From assembly GCF_001679645.1 (NCBI RefSeq), contig NZ_LRUN01000085.1, positions 1 to 51,021 on the forward strand: a DNA stretch of 51,021 nucleotides, read 5' to 3'. Under the pieces are notes generated by a model. The model saw only the letters and a list, made by a program, of their open reading frames with translations. It did not search any database and had not been told where the DNA came from. Numbering within the stretch: position 1 is the first letter of the stretch; each line of letters starts with the position of its first letter. This document shows, piece by piece, positions 26,108-34,292 of the stretch. The stretch comes from Pseudomonas bananamidigenes. GTDB lineage: Bacteria; Pseudomonadota; Gammaproteobacteria; Pseudomonadales; Pseudomonadaceae. Both the position numbers and the translations under genes were made by a program.

Positions 26108-29056
26108 TCAGTTCACAGCGGACGTCGCTTCGACATGGCGCGGCAAAGTCACCCGGATACGGGTGCCGCGCTGGCTCTGAACATCGGCCGGGCTGTCGAT
26201 GGTGATTTGTCCATAATGCTCTTCAACGATGGAATAGACCAGTGCAAGGCCCAGACCGGTGCCTTCGCCAGGATCCTTGGTGGTGAAGAAAGGTTCGAAC
26301 AATCGGTCCATGATGCTCGATGGAATGCCGCTGCCTTCGTCCTCCACGATCAGATCGACCGTGTGTTCGCCGGCTTCGCTCTTGACCCGCACCGCACTGC
26401 CTGCAGGCGAGGCGTCGCGGGCGTTGGAGAGCAGGTTGATCAGCACCTGGGCAAGCCGTTGCGGGTCGCCTTCGACCCAGTGCTCGGGATCGCACAGATT
26501 GTAGAACTGGACTTCGAAGTTGCGTCGGTTCAAGGCCAGCAAGCCGATGGCGTCCTGCGCCACTTCCGCCAGACAGACGGGCTCGTCGCTGTGCTGGTGG
26601 CTGCCGGCGTGGGCGAAACTCATCAGCGACTGCACGATGCGTGATACGCGTTTGGTCTGCTCGAGGATCTGCCCGCTGATTTCCGTCAGTTCGCCATCCT
26701 CTTCGCGTTCTTCCCGAAGGTTTTGTGCAAGGCAGGCGATGCCGGTGATCGGGTTGCCGATTTCATGGGCCACGCCGGCCGCGAGACGACCGATGCTGGC
26801 CAGGCGCTCGGAATGCACCAGTTTGTCTTCGAGCATCTGGGTTTCGGTCAGGTCTTCCACCAACAGCACGAGGCCGCTGTTACCGGGGGCCAGCGGTTCG
26901 TCGATGGCGGCCTTGTGCAGGTTCAGCCAGCGGGTCTGGCCATCGAGGGCCAGATGTTGCTTGTGCAAATGTTCGTCGGGCAGGTTGATGAAGCCTTGCA
27001 ACAACTCTTTCCACGGATTGGCGATGGTGTTCAGGCGCGAGCCGACCACTCGTTGCGCGGCAATCCCCGTCAGTTCTTCCATGGCCTTGTTCCACATCAG
27101 GATTTCCTGATCCTTGGCCAGCGAGCACACGCCCATCGGCAGTTCCTGCAAGGTCTGGCGGTGGTAGCGGCGCAGGGCATCGAGTTCGGCGGCAAGACCC
27201 GTGAGGCGCGAGTGATAGTCCTCGAGACGGCTCTCGATGAAGTGGATATCTTCGGTGACGTAGTTTTCGCCGCCGGCTTTGTATGGCAGGAAGGTTTCGA
27301 CCATGTCCTGGGCCACGCTGGGGCCCATCAGGCCGGACAGGTTGGCCTCGATGCGGTCGCGCAATCGGCGCAGGGCATACGGGCGGCGTTCGTCGAAAGG
27401 CAGATAAAGGTCGCGCAGAGCCTGTTCGACTTCCTTTTGCGCGGCCTTGGCGCCCAATGGCTTGGCCAGTTGTGTGGCGAACTCCTGCGGCGAGGCGGCA
27501 TGCAGTTCCCGGCGTTGCGGACGACGCACGTTGTCCACTGCGCAGGCTTCTGCGGCGCTGGCTTCTTCCGGGCTGGCATTGGTGAACAGCGAAATCAGCG
27601 TGAACATCAGAACGTTGGCTGCCAGCGAGGCGATGGCCGCCATATGCCAACTGGTGTCGTCCAGCACGTAGATCATGTTCAGCAGCGGAATATAGAACCC
27701 CTGCAGATTGCCGACCAGCGGCAGCAGCATGGTCACTACCCAGACCACAATCCCGGCAAGCAGGCCGGCCACGAAGCCGCGCCGATTGGCGGTCGGCCAA
27801 TACAGTACGGAGAGCACGCCGGGCAGGAATTGCAGGGTCGCCACGAAAGCGACGATGCCGAGGTTGGCCAGGTCCTGCTCGGCGCCGAGCATCAGGTAGA
27901 AACAGAAACCGGCCATGATGATCGCGACGATCAACGCGCGGCGCGTCCATTTCAGCCAGCGATAAATGTTGCCTTCGGCCGGCGGCTGGTAGAGCGGCAG
28001 CACCAGATGGTTCAGGGCCATGCCCGACAGCGCCAGGGTGGTGACGATGATCAGGCCGCTGGCCGCCGACAGACCGCCGACGTAGGCCAGCAGGGCCAGG
28101 GCCTTGCTGTTGGCGGCGATACCGATGCCGAGGGTGAAGTACTCGGGGTTGGTGGTCGCACCGAGTTTCAGGCCGGCCCAGAGAATCAACGGCACTGCCA
28201 GACTCATCAACAGCAGGAACAGTGGCAGGCCCCAGCTCGCACTGACCAGCGAGCGCGGATTGAGGTTTTCGGTGAAGGTCATGTGATACATGTGCGGCAT
28301 TACGATCGCCGAGGCGAAAAACACCAGCAGCAACGTGCGCCATGGACCTTCCTGCAAGGGCGTGTGCAGGGCGGCGAGGGCGGTCTGGTTCTGCAACAGC
28401 CACAGTTCAAGGTGTTGCGGGCCGTCGAACACGCCGTACAGGGCGTAGAGGCCGACACCACCAAGCGCCGCCAGTTTGATCACCGATTCGAAGGCAATCG
28501 CGAACACCAGCCCCTCGTGTTTTTCACGGGTGGCGATGTGGCGCGAGCCAAAGAAGATCGTGAACAGGATGATCAGCGCACAGAACGCCAAGGCCACGCG
28601 ATTCTGCACCGGCTCGCCGGTCAGAATGCCGATGGAGTCGGCCACGGCCTGGATCTGCAGCGCCAGCAACGGCAGGACGCCGATCAGCATGAAAATCGTG
28701 GTCAGCGCACCGGCCCAGGTGCTGCGGAAGCGGAAAGCGAACAGGTCCGCCAGTGACGACAGTTGATAAGTGCGGGTGATCTTCAGGATCGGATACAGCA
28801 GCACCGGCGCCAGCAGAAAGGCGCCGGAGACCCCGAGATAACTGGACAGAAAACCGTAGCCGTACTGGTAGGCCAGGCCCACCGTTCCGTAAAACGCCCA
28901 GGCACTGGCGTAGACCCCCAGCGATAGGGTGTAGGTCAGCGGGTGGCGAATGATCGCCCGGGGGATCATGCCCCGTTCACTGATCCAGGCCACCCCGAAC
29001 AGCGCGGCCAGGTAGGCGGCGCTGATCAGCAGCATGTGGGTCAGGCTAAAGCTCAT
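26108..29056 (-). CDS. cbrA: Sensor histidine kinase CbrA with SLC5 transporter domain
   Basis: About 982 aa. The N-terminal half (roughly 1-500) is a sodium:solute symporter (SLC5/SSS) domain of about 13 membrane helices (GVAWISERGMIPRAIIRHPLTYTLSLGVYASAWAFYGTVG at its start). A STAC-like linker and a PAS domain (DALRRYHRQTLQELPMGVCSLAKDQEILMWNKAMEELTG) follow. HisKA has phosphorylated His764 in GVAHEIGNPITGIA, and HATPase_c has N (LLSNARDASP), G1 (EDEGSGIP) and G2 (GEGTGLGLALV). CbrA transports histidine in other pseudomonads. The ATG at 29056 overlaps cbrX; an ATG two codons earlier (29062) is equally possible. Confidence 0.96.
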   Translation of the reverse strand: MSFSLTHMLLISAAYLAALFGVAWISERGMIPRAIIRHPLTYTLSLGVYASAWAFYGTVGLAYQYGYGFLSSYLGVSGAFLLAPVLLYPILKITRTYQLSSLADLFAFRFRSTWAGALTTIFMLIGVLPLLALQIQAVADSIGILTGEPVQNRVALAFCALIILFTIFFGSRHIATREKHEGLVFAIAFESVIKLAALGGVGLYALYGVFDGPQHLELWLLQNQTALAALHTPLQEGPWRTLLLVFFASAIVMPHMYHMTFTENLNPRSLVSASWGLPLFLLLMSLAVPLILWAGLKLGATTNPEYFTLGIGIAANSKALALLAYVGGLSAASGLIIVTTLALSGMALNHLVLPLYQPPAEGNIYRWLKWTRRALIVAIIMAGFCFYLMLGAEQDLANLGIVAFVATLQFLPGVLSVLYWPTANRRGFVAGLLAGIVVWVVTMLLPLVGNLQGFYIPLLNMIYVLDDTSWHMAAIASLAANVLMFTLISLFTNASPEEASAAEACAVDNVRRPQRRELHAASPQEFATQLAKPLGAKAAQKEVEQALRDLYLPFDERRPYALRRLRDRIEANLSGLMGPSVAQDMVETFLPYKAGGENYVTEDIHFIESRLEDYHSRLTGLAAELDALRRYHRQTLQELPMGVCSLAKDQEILMWNKAMEELTGIAAQRVVGSRLNTIANPWKELLQGFINLPDEHLHKQHLALDGQTRWLNLHKAAIDEPLAPGNSGLVLLVEDLTETQMLEDKLVHSERLASIGRLAAGVAHEIGNPITGIACLAQNLREEREEDGELTEISGQILEQTKRVSRIVQSLMSFAHAGSHQHSDEPVCLAEVAQDAIGLLALNRRNFEVQFYNLCDPEHWVEGDPQRLAQVLINLLSNARDASPAGSAVRVKSEAGEHTVDLIVEDEGSGIPSSIMDRLFEPFFTTKDPGEGTGLGLALVYSIVEEHYGQITIDSPADVQSQRGTRIRVTLPRHVEATSAVN

Positions 29057-29222
29057 CGGCATCTTTTTGGCTCTGCAGGATGAAGGTCACGACAATCAGG
29101 ATCAGCCAGAGCAGATAAGGGCGATACCAGGCGCCCGTGGCGTCGATCCACCAATCCATGATGGCTGGAGAAAACAGGTAGATCCCCACGACCAGAAGCA
29201 GGACCAAGCGATAGATGTACAT
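29046..29222 (-). CDS. cbrX: CbrX, small membrane protein coupled to CbrA
   Basis: A 58-aa protein MYIYRLVLLLVVGIYLFSP... with two hydrophobic segments (about 5-18 and 37-50) separated by MDWWIDATGAWYRPY, so probably a two-span inner-membrane hairpin with both ends on the same side and a charged tail (QKDADEL). AGAGAGG lies 6 nt before the ATG. Its 3' end overlaps the start of cbrA by 11-17 nt. A small gene of this kind, cbrX, has been described upstream of cbrA in P. putida, where its translation is coupled to that of cbrA. The protein's own function is unknown. Confidence 0.88.
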   Translation of the reverse strand: MYIYRLVLLLVVGIYLFSPAIMDWWIDATGAWYRPYLLWLILIVVTFILQSQKDADEL

Positions 29223-29299
29223 CCCGGCCTCTCTTTTTTATGCGCGTGCCCGAAAACGTGCGGCGATGGTAACGGATGGGCGCGCCACTGCAAGTGTCG

Positions 29300-30196
29300 T
29301 CACAGCAGTTGCGCTTCGGGCAGGGTCAGTGTGCGCGGTATCTTCGCCGCATCCCAGTGGGCGCTGCCCCATTTCAGCAGTTCCTGCGGCGAGGCGTCGG
29401 CCAGTTCGGGCCCGGGGTCTTGTCCCAGTGCACGCAGGGCTCGCAACAATAGCGGGGTGGCCTGGTCGGCCTGCAGCGGCGGCGAGCGATAAGACTTGCC
29501 CAGCTTGTGGCCGTCCGGCTGAGTAATCAACGGTAAATGCAGGTAACGGGGTTGGCGCAATCCCAGCAGCTCTTGCAGGTAAAGCTGACGTGGCGTCGAG
29601 TCGAGCAGATCGGCGCCGCGCACGATGTCGGTGATGCCCTGCCAGGCGTCGTCGAGCACTACCGCCAGTTGGTAGGCGTAGAGCCCGTCACGGCGGCGGA
29701 TCACGAAATCACCGACGTCGCGGCCCAAGTGCTGGCGGTATTCCCCCTGCACCCGGTCCAGGAAGTGATATTCCAGCTCCGGCACACGCAGGCGGATCGC
29801 GGCGTCGTCCTGGCTGTGGCCGAGATTTCGGCAGAGCCCCGGATAGATACCGTGATAAGGCTCCAGTTGCTTGCGCGAGCAGGTGCAGGCGTAGGCGAGA
29901 CCATGGCTGAACAGACTGTCCAGCACTTGGGCGTAGGCTTCATGCCGATCGCTCTGGCGGACCATTTCGCCGTCCCATTCGAAACCGTAGCTTTCCAGCG
30001 CCTTGAGAATCGCGGCTTGCGCGCCCGGCTCCTCCCGGGGTGGATCGAGATCCTCCATGCGCACCAGCCATCGACCGTTTACCGAGCGGGCATCCAGATA
30101 AGAGGCCAGTGCGGCCACCAGTGAGCCGAAGTGCAGGTGTCCACTGGGCGTCGGGGCAAAGCGGCCGATGTAGGCGGGGGAGGTGTTGGCAGTCAT
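29300..30196 (-). CDS. gluQ: Glutamyl-Q tRNA(Asp) synthetase
   Basis: A 298-aa shortened glutamyl-tRNA synthetase that lacks the anticodon-binding half. It charges glutamate onto the queuosine base at position 34 of tRNA-Asp. The HIGH-type motif is FAPTPSGHLHFGSLVAAL, the zinc module CTCSRKQLEPYHGIYPGLC is present, and KLGKS is the KMSKS-like loop. Family variation RGADLLDSTPRQLYLQ is also seen. It follows dksA on the same strand, but a terminator lies between them, as known in enterics. The ribosome binding site is weak. Confidence 0.95.
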   Translation of the reverse strand: MTANTSPAYIGRFAPTPSGHLHFGSLVAALASYLDARSVNGRWLVRMEDLDPPREEPGAQAAILKALESYGFEWDGEMVRQSDRHEAYAQVLDSLFSHGLAYACTCSRKQLEPYHGIYPGLCRNLGHSQDDAAIRLRVPELEYHFLDRVQGEYRQHLGRDVGDFVIRRRDGLYAYQLAVVLDDAWQGITDIVRGADLLDSTPRQLYLQELLGLRQPRYLHLPLITQPDGHKLGKSYRSPPLQADQATPLLLRALRALGQDPGPELADASPQELLKWGSAHWDAAKIPRTLTLPEAQLL

Positions 30197-30230
30197 GAGA
30201 GCGATGCTACTGGAGAGTGTAAAAACAGCA

Positions 30231-30263
30231 GAAACAAAAACGGAGCGTTCACACGCTCCGTTC
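30231..30263 (-). terminator. Terminator between dksA and gluQ
   Basis: In the minus direction the stem AACGGAGCG / CGCTCCGTT is followed by TTTTTGTTT, 17 nt past the dksA stop. A terminator in this position limits gluQ expression in E. coli and Shigella, and the same arrangement is seen here. Confidence 0.85.
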
Positions 30264-30279
30264 TTCGTTCAGGTCGGGA

Positions 30280-30723
30280 TTACTTGCCGACCTGCTTTTC
30301 CTTGATTTCCGCAAGGTTCTTGCAGTCGACGCACATGTCGGCAGTCGGGCGGGCCTCGAGGCGCTTGACGCCGATCTCGATGCCGCAGGAGTCGCACCAG
30401 CCGTACTCTTCGTCTTCGATCAGTTGCAGGGTCTTGTCGATCTTCTTGATCAGCTTGCGCTCGCGGTCGCGGGCGCGCAGTTCGAGGGCGAACTCTTCTT
30501 CCTGGCTGGCCCGGTCGGCCGGATCAGGGAAGTTGGCCGCTTCGTCTTTCATGTGATCAACAGTGCGGTCGACTTCCTGCATCAACTCCTGTTTCCACTT
30601 GGACAGGATCTTGGTGAAGTGCGCGCGCATGGGGGCGCCCATGTACTCTTCGCCCTCTTTGGGGACGTAAGGCTCGAAACCGCTGAGTGTCTGACTTGCC
30701 TGTTGCTTTGCTTGGGTGGGCAT
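30280..30723 (-). CDS. dksA: RNA polymerase-binding transcription factor DksA
   Basis: A 147-aa DksA that works with ppGpp on stable-RNA and amino-acid promoters by inserting its coiled coil into the RNA polymerase secondary channel. Coiled-coil helices run from about 35 to 108, with the tip acidic motif DPADRASQEEEF. The zinc finger CDSC ... CVDC (about 114-138) is of the four-cysteine type. Length matches the family. The window's tRNA and putative rRNA promoters have the GC-rich discriminators expected of its targets. Confidence 0.97.
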   Translation of the reverse strand: MPTQAKQQASQTLSGFEPYVPKEGEEYMGAPMRAHFTKILSKWKQELMQEVDRTVDHMKDEAANFPDPADRASQEEEFALELRARDRERKLIKKIDKTLQLIEDEEYGWCDSCGIEIGVKRLEARPTADMCVDCKNLAEIKEKQVGK

Positions 30724-31056
30724 GAAATGGACCGCCTCTACTCTTGTAATCCATTGCGCAGGATTGCTCCATCACCGACACCTGCCGGCCCTGCGACTGC
30801 AAGCGGGCGAACTTACCAGATCAATCCGGCCCGCGCTACTCCCGGATGTCGAGCCCGCGGCCGGCGGTGCCTGCAAATGTTTGCCAGGCCATGTCTGGTG
30901 GTGCTGGAGCCCTGACAATCACTGATTTTAGTCAATCCTGGAGCGTACGTTTGTCTTGTTACAGTCCAGTGTTCCTGAGGCTGTGACCACGGCGGGCTCT
31001 CGCTCGTTCCGGCAGATGGGTAGAATCGTCTTTTTTCACTCGTTGAAGGAAGGCCA
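30724..31056. other. Divergent intergenic region dksA / aminotransferase
   Basis: 333 bp holding the promoters of two divergent genes. A TAGAAT at 31020-31025 is a fair -10 element for the plus-strand aminotransferase, but its -35 region is poor. I see no additional gene, repeat or clear operator. Confidence 0.5.
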
Positions 31057-32229
31057 ATGGCTCAGCCCTACAGTGCGCGCAGTCGTGCGATCGAACCGTT
31101 CCATGTGATGGCGTTGCTGGCGCGGGCCAATGAATTGCAGGCCGCCGGCCACGATGTGATCCATCTGGAAATCGGCGAGCCGGACTTCACTACGGCCGAA
31201 CCGATCATTCGCGCAGGGCAGGCGGCGCTGGCGGCGGGCAAGACCCGTTACACCGCCGCGCGTGGGATTCCCGAGCTGCGTGAGGCGATTTCCGGCTTTT
31301 ACCAGACCCGTTACGGCCTGAATATCGACCCCCGGCGGATTCTGATCACGCCGGGCGGTTCAGGGGCGTTGCTGCTGGCCAGTGCGTTGCTGGTGGATCC
31401 GGGCAAGCACTGGTTGTTGGCCGACCCCGGTTATCCATGCAACCGGCACTTTCTGCGACTGGTCGAGGGCGCGGCGCAGCTTGTGCCTGTAGGGCCGGAT
31501 GTACGCTATCAACTGACGCCGGATCTGGTAGAGCGCTACTGGGATCACGACAGTGTCGGCGCCCTGGTCGCTTCGCCTGCCAATCCGACCGGCACGATTC
31601 TGACCCGTGACGAACTGGCAGGGTTGTCCACAGCCCTCAAGGCGCGTCACGGGCATCTGGTGGTGGACGAGATTTATCACGGCCTGACGTATGGCGCCGA
31701 GGCGGCGAGTGTGCTGGAAGTCGACGACAGCGCATTTGTGCTCAACAGTTTCTCCAAATATTTCGGCATGACCGGTTGGCGCCTTGGCTGGCTGGTGGCA
31801 CCCGATGCAGCAATCAGTGAGCTGGAGAAGCTCGCACAAAACCTCTACATCAGTGCCCCGAGCATGGCCCAACAGGCAGCGCTGGCCTGCTTCGAGCCGG
31901 ATACCATCGCGATTCTCGAGGAACGTCGGGCCGAATTCGGCCGTCGACGCGATTTCCTGCTGCCCGCGTTGCGGGAGCTGGGTTTCACCATCGCAGTCGA
32001 GCCAGAAGGTGCGTTCTACTTGTATGCCGATATCAGCCAGTTTGGTGGCGATGCCTTCGCGTTCTGCCGCCACTTCCTTGAAACCGAACATGTGGCGTTC
32101 ACGCCGGGCCTGGATTTCGGGCGTTATCAGGCCAGCCATCATGTGCGCTTTGCCTATACGCAGGACCTCCCTCGCCTGCAGGAAGCGGTGGAACGCATTG
32201 GTCGCGGCTTGAAGAGCTGGCAAGGCTGA
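31057..32229 (+). CDS. PLP-dependent class I/II aminotransferase
   Basis: A 390-aa fold-type I aminotransferase. Visible landmarks: IHLEIGEPDFTT, KTRYTAARGIPELREAI, TPGGSGALLLASALL, SPANPTG (Asn and Pro of substrate/PLP contact), VVDEIYHGLTY (Asp to pyridine N), NSFSKYFGMTGWRLGW (Schiff-base Lys) and the C-terminal VRFAYT with the carboxylate-binding Arg. It resembles aspartate/alanine-type aminotransferases; the amino-acid substrate cannot be fixed. AAGGAAGG precedes the ATG. Its stop shares one base with the sfsA start (TGATG), so they form an operon. Confidence 0.9.
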   Translation: MAQPYSARSRAIEPFHVMALLARANELQAAGHDVIHLEIGEPDFTTAEPIIRAGQAALAAGKTRYTAARGIPELREAISGFYQTRYGLNIDPRRILITPGGSGALLLASALLVDPGKHWLLADPGYPCNRHFLRLVEGAAQLVPVGPDVRYQLTPDLVERYWDHDSVGALVASPANPTGTILTRDELAGLSTALKARHGHLVVDEIYHGLTYGAEAASVLEVDDSAFVLNSFSKYFGMTGWRLGWLVAPDAAISELEKLAQNLYISAPSMAQQAALACFEPDTIAILEERRAEFGRRRDFLLPALRELGFTIAVEPEGAFYLYADISQFGGDAFAFCRHFLETEHVAFTPGLDFGRYQASHHVRFAYTQDLPRLQEAVERIGRGLKSWQG

Positions 32230-32942
32230 TGCGCTTTCATCCTCCTCTCGAAGAAGGGCGATTGATCCGCCGTTACAAGCGTTTTCTTGCCGATATCGAA
32301 ACCGTTGACGGCGAGTTGCTGACGATTCACTGCCCGAACACTGGCTCGATGCTCAATTGTCAGGTCGAGGGCGGGCAGGTCTGGTTCAGTCGCTCGAATG
32401 ACCCCAAACGCAAGCTGCCCGGTACCTGGGAAATCGGCGAAACCCCGCAGGGGCGATTGTTCTGTGTGAACACCGGTCGCGCCAACGGGTTGGTGGAAGA
32501 GGCGTTGCAGGCTGGTGTCATCAGCGAACTGAGCGGTTTTACCGCGCTGAGACGCGAAGTGGCCTACGGGCAGGAAAAAAGCCGCATCGATTTTCGCCTC
32601 GATTACCCGGGCGGACCGGCGTACGTGGAGGTAAAGAGTGTCACGCTGGGGTTCGACGGTACGGCGGTGGCGGCATTTCCCGATGCGGTGACACAGCGAG
32701 GCGCCAAACATCTGCGTGAATTGGCGCATCTGGCGCGCGACGGAATTCGGGCCGTGCAGCTGTACTGCGTGAACCTGACCGGCATCGAGGCAGTGCGTCC
32801 TGCCGTGGAAATCGATTCTTCTTACGCCGATGCCTTGCGCGAAGCGGTGGCGAACGGGGTTGAGGTGCTGGCTTATGGGGTGCGATTGAACCATGAGGAA
32901 ATGTTGATCGATCGCCGTCTGGATGTATTGCTCGACGGTTAA
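32229..32942 (+). CDS. sfsA: Sugar fermentation stimulation protein homolog SfsA
   Basis: A 237-aa SfsA family protein. The N-terminal OB-like part (RFHPPLEEGRLIRRYKRFLADIETVDG, HCPNTGSM) precedes a nuclease-like core with IDFRLDYPGGPAYVEVKSVTL and FPDAVTQRGAKHLREL, an acidic D-x(n)-E-x-K arrangement typical of PD-(D/E)xK folds. In E. coli SfsA was linked to maltose genes, and its true activity is unsettled. It is coupled to the upstream aminotransferase and converges on the Rieske gene, with overlapping stop codons. Confidence 0.93.
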   Translation: MRFHPPLEEGRLIRRYKRFLADIETVDGELLTIHCPNTGSMLNCQVEGGQVWFSRSNDPKRKLPGTWEIGETPQGRLFCVNTGRANGLVEEALQAGVISELSGFTALRREVAYGQEKSRIDFRLDYPGGPAYVEVKSVTLGFDGTAVAAFPDAVTQRGAKHLRELAHLARDGIRAVQLYCVNLTGIEAVRPAVEIDSSYADALREAVANGVEVLAYGVRLNHEEMLIDRRLDVLLDG

Positions 32943-33256
32943 ACGTCGACCCACAGCCCTTGGGCGTCTTCACGGCAATCAATGGCCGTCAGGGATTGCC
33001 CGGCGCACGGTCCCGCTACGCATTCACCGTCCTCGATCAGAAACAGTGCGCCATGGGTGGCGCACTGGATCAGGCTGTTGCTCGGATCGAGGAACTGGTC
33101 GGGCTGCCATTCGAGCCCGACGCCGCGGTGCGGGCAACGGTTGAGGTAGACGTAGGCCCTTCCGGCCCGGCGCACGGCGAACAGTCTTTTCCCGTCGATC
33201 TCGAAACCGCGGCTGCCGGCCTCGCCCAGATCGGCGCCCGTGCACAGAAACTTCAT
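32939..33256 (-). CDS. Rieske [2Fe-2S] domain protein
   Basis: A 105-aa soluble stand-alone Rieske ferredoxin-like protein. The two cluster-binding motifs are CPHRG and CATHGA (C-x-H ... C-x2-H). There is no membrane anchor or signal peptide. The ATG at 33256 follows GAGG; an in-frame TTG four codons upstream is less likely. Proteins of this size pass electrons to oxygenases or act in assimilatory reductases. No partner enzyme is adjacent, so the electron acceptor is unknown. Its stop codon overlaps that of sfsA. Confidence 0.85.
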   Translation of the reverse strand: MKFLCTGADLGEAGSRGFEIDGKRLFAVRRAGRAYVYLNRCPHRGVGLEWQPDQFLDPSNSLIQCATHGALFLIEDGECVAGPCAGQSLTAIDCREDAQGLWVDV

Positions 33257-33305
33257 GGCTATCCTCAAGTGTCAGGTCGTGTCCGGATATGTCCGAGCTT
33301 GACGT

Positions 33306-33324
33306 TCAAATGCAAACAATTATC
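33306..33324. promoter_or_regulatory. Candidate Fur box upstream of hmuT
   Basis: On the minus strand GATAATTGTTTGCATTTGA agrees with the 19-bp Fur consensus GATAATGATAATCATTATC at 11 positions, including the whole first hexamer. It lies about 96 bp before hmuT and 50 bp from the Rieske start, so it could regulate either side. Confidence 0.55.
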
Positions 33325-33419
33325 AAATGGCCGCCTTCGCCCGTTGTGCGGTGGCGCTGCCGAGGATACTTGGCCTGCCGTCTCGATGCCCGGGAAAATC
33401 CCATGAAGGAATGCTGCCT

Positions 33420-34292
33420 ATGCGCCTGATTACTCGCGTTGCCGCACTGTGTGTCGGACTTCTGGTCAGTTACCAGGCTATTGCGGCCCAATTGCCGCAA
33501 CGCTGGGTCAGCGCCGGTGGTGCCTTGTCCGAGTGGGTGAGTGCCCTGGGCGGCGAGGCCAGACTGGTGGGCGTCGACACGACCAGCCAGCATCCGCAAT
33601 CCCTCAAATCGCTGCCGAGCATCGGCTATCAGCGCAGTCTTTCGGCCGAAGGTATTCTCAGCCTGCGTCCGGACATTCTGATCGGCACCGAGGAAATGGG
33701 ACCGCCGCCGGTGATTTCGCAGGTTCGCAGTGCCAAGGTGCAGGTGGAACTGTTTTCGGCCCAACCGGATCTGCCGACGCTGGAAAAGAACGTCACCCGT
33801 CTGGGGCGGTTGCTGGGCGCCGAGACTCAGGCGGCGCGACTGCTGCAAAGTTATCAACAGCAACTCGACGCACAGCAGGCGCTCGTGGTTGCGGTGCAGT
33901 CGAAACAGAAAGCACCGGGTGTGCTGTTGCTGCTGGGGCATGCGGGCGGCAAACCGTTGATTGCCGGCAGGGACACCGCCGCCGACTGGATGCTGCAACA
34001 GGCGGGCGGACACAACCTGGCCACCCACACCGGCTACAAGCCGTTTTCCATGGAGTCGCTGGCCGGGCTCGATCCTGAAGTGCTGGTGTTCGCTGATCGC
34101 GCCTTGACCGGCGACGCGGCGAAAGCGGCGCTGTTCAAGGAAAACCCGATTCTCGACTCCAGCCGGGCGGCCAAGGCCGGGCGCGTGCTGGAAGTAGATC
34201 CGACGTTGTTGGTCGGCGGTCTCGGGCCGCGTTTGCCGGCCGCATTGAAAGCCCTGTCTGACGGTTTCTATCCGGGTGTGAGCGGCCAATGA
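33420..34292 (+). CDS. hmuT: Hemin ABC transporter substrate-binding protein
   Basis: A 290-aa periplasmic heme carrier of the HmuT/PhuT class. The signal peptide MRLITRVAALCVGLLVSYQAIAA is followed by a class III binding-protein fold (RWVSAGGALSEWVSALGGEARLVGVDTTSQHP, LRPDILIGTEEMGPP, LEKNVTRLGRLLGAE). The tyrosine in LPSIGYQRSLSAEGI is in the position of the heme-ligating Tyr of PhuT. AAGGA lies 12 nt before the ATG. It starts the hmuTUV-chaN operon and overlaps hmuU by 4 nt. A Fur box lies upstream. No TonB receptor gene is adjacent. Confidence 0.9.
   Translation: MRLITRVAALCVGLLVSYQAIAAQLPQRWVSAGGALSEWVSALGGEARLVGVDTTSQHPQSLKSLPSIGYQRSLSAEGILSLRPDILIGTEEMGPPPVISQVRSAKVQVELFSAQPDLPTLEKNVTRLGRLLGAETQAARLLQSYQQQLDAQQALVVAVQSKQKAPGVLLLLGHAGGKPLIAGRDTAADWMLQQAGGHNLATHTGYKPFSMESLAGLDPEVLVFADRALTGDAAKAALFKENPILDSSRAAKAGRVLEVDPTLLVGGLGPRLPAALKALSDGFYPGVSGQ

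Noticed and set aside
26723..28756. 677-codon plus-strand open frame opposite cbrA
   Set aside because: Antisense shadow. cbrA carries all kinase and symporter motifs in the minus frame.
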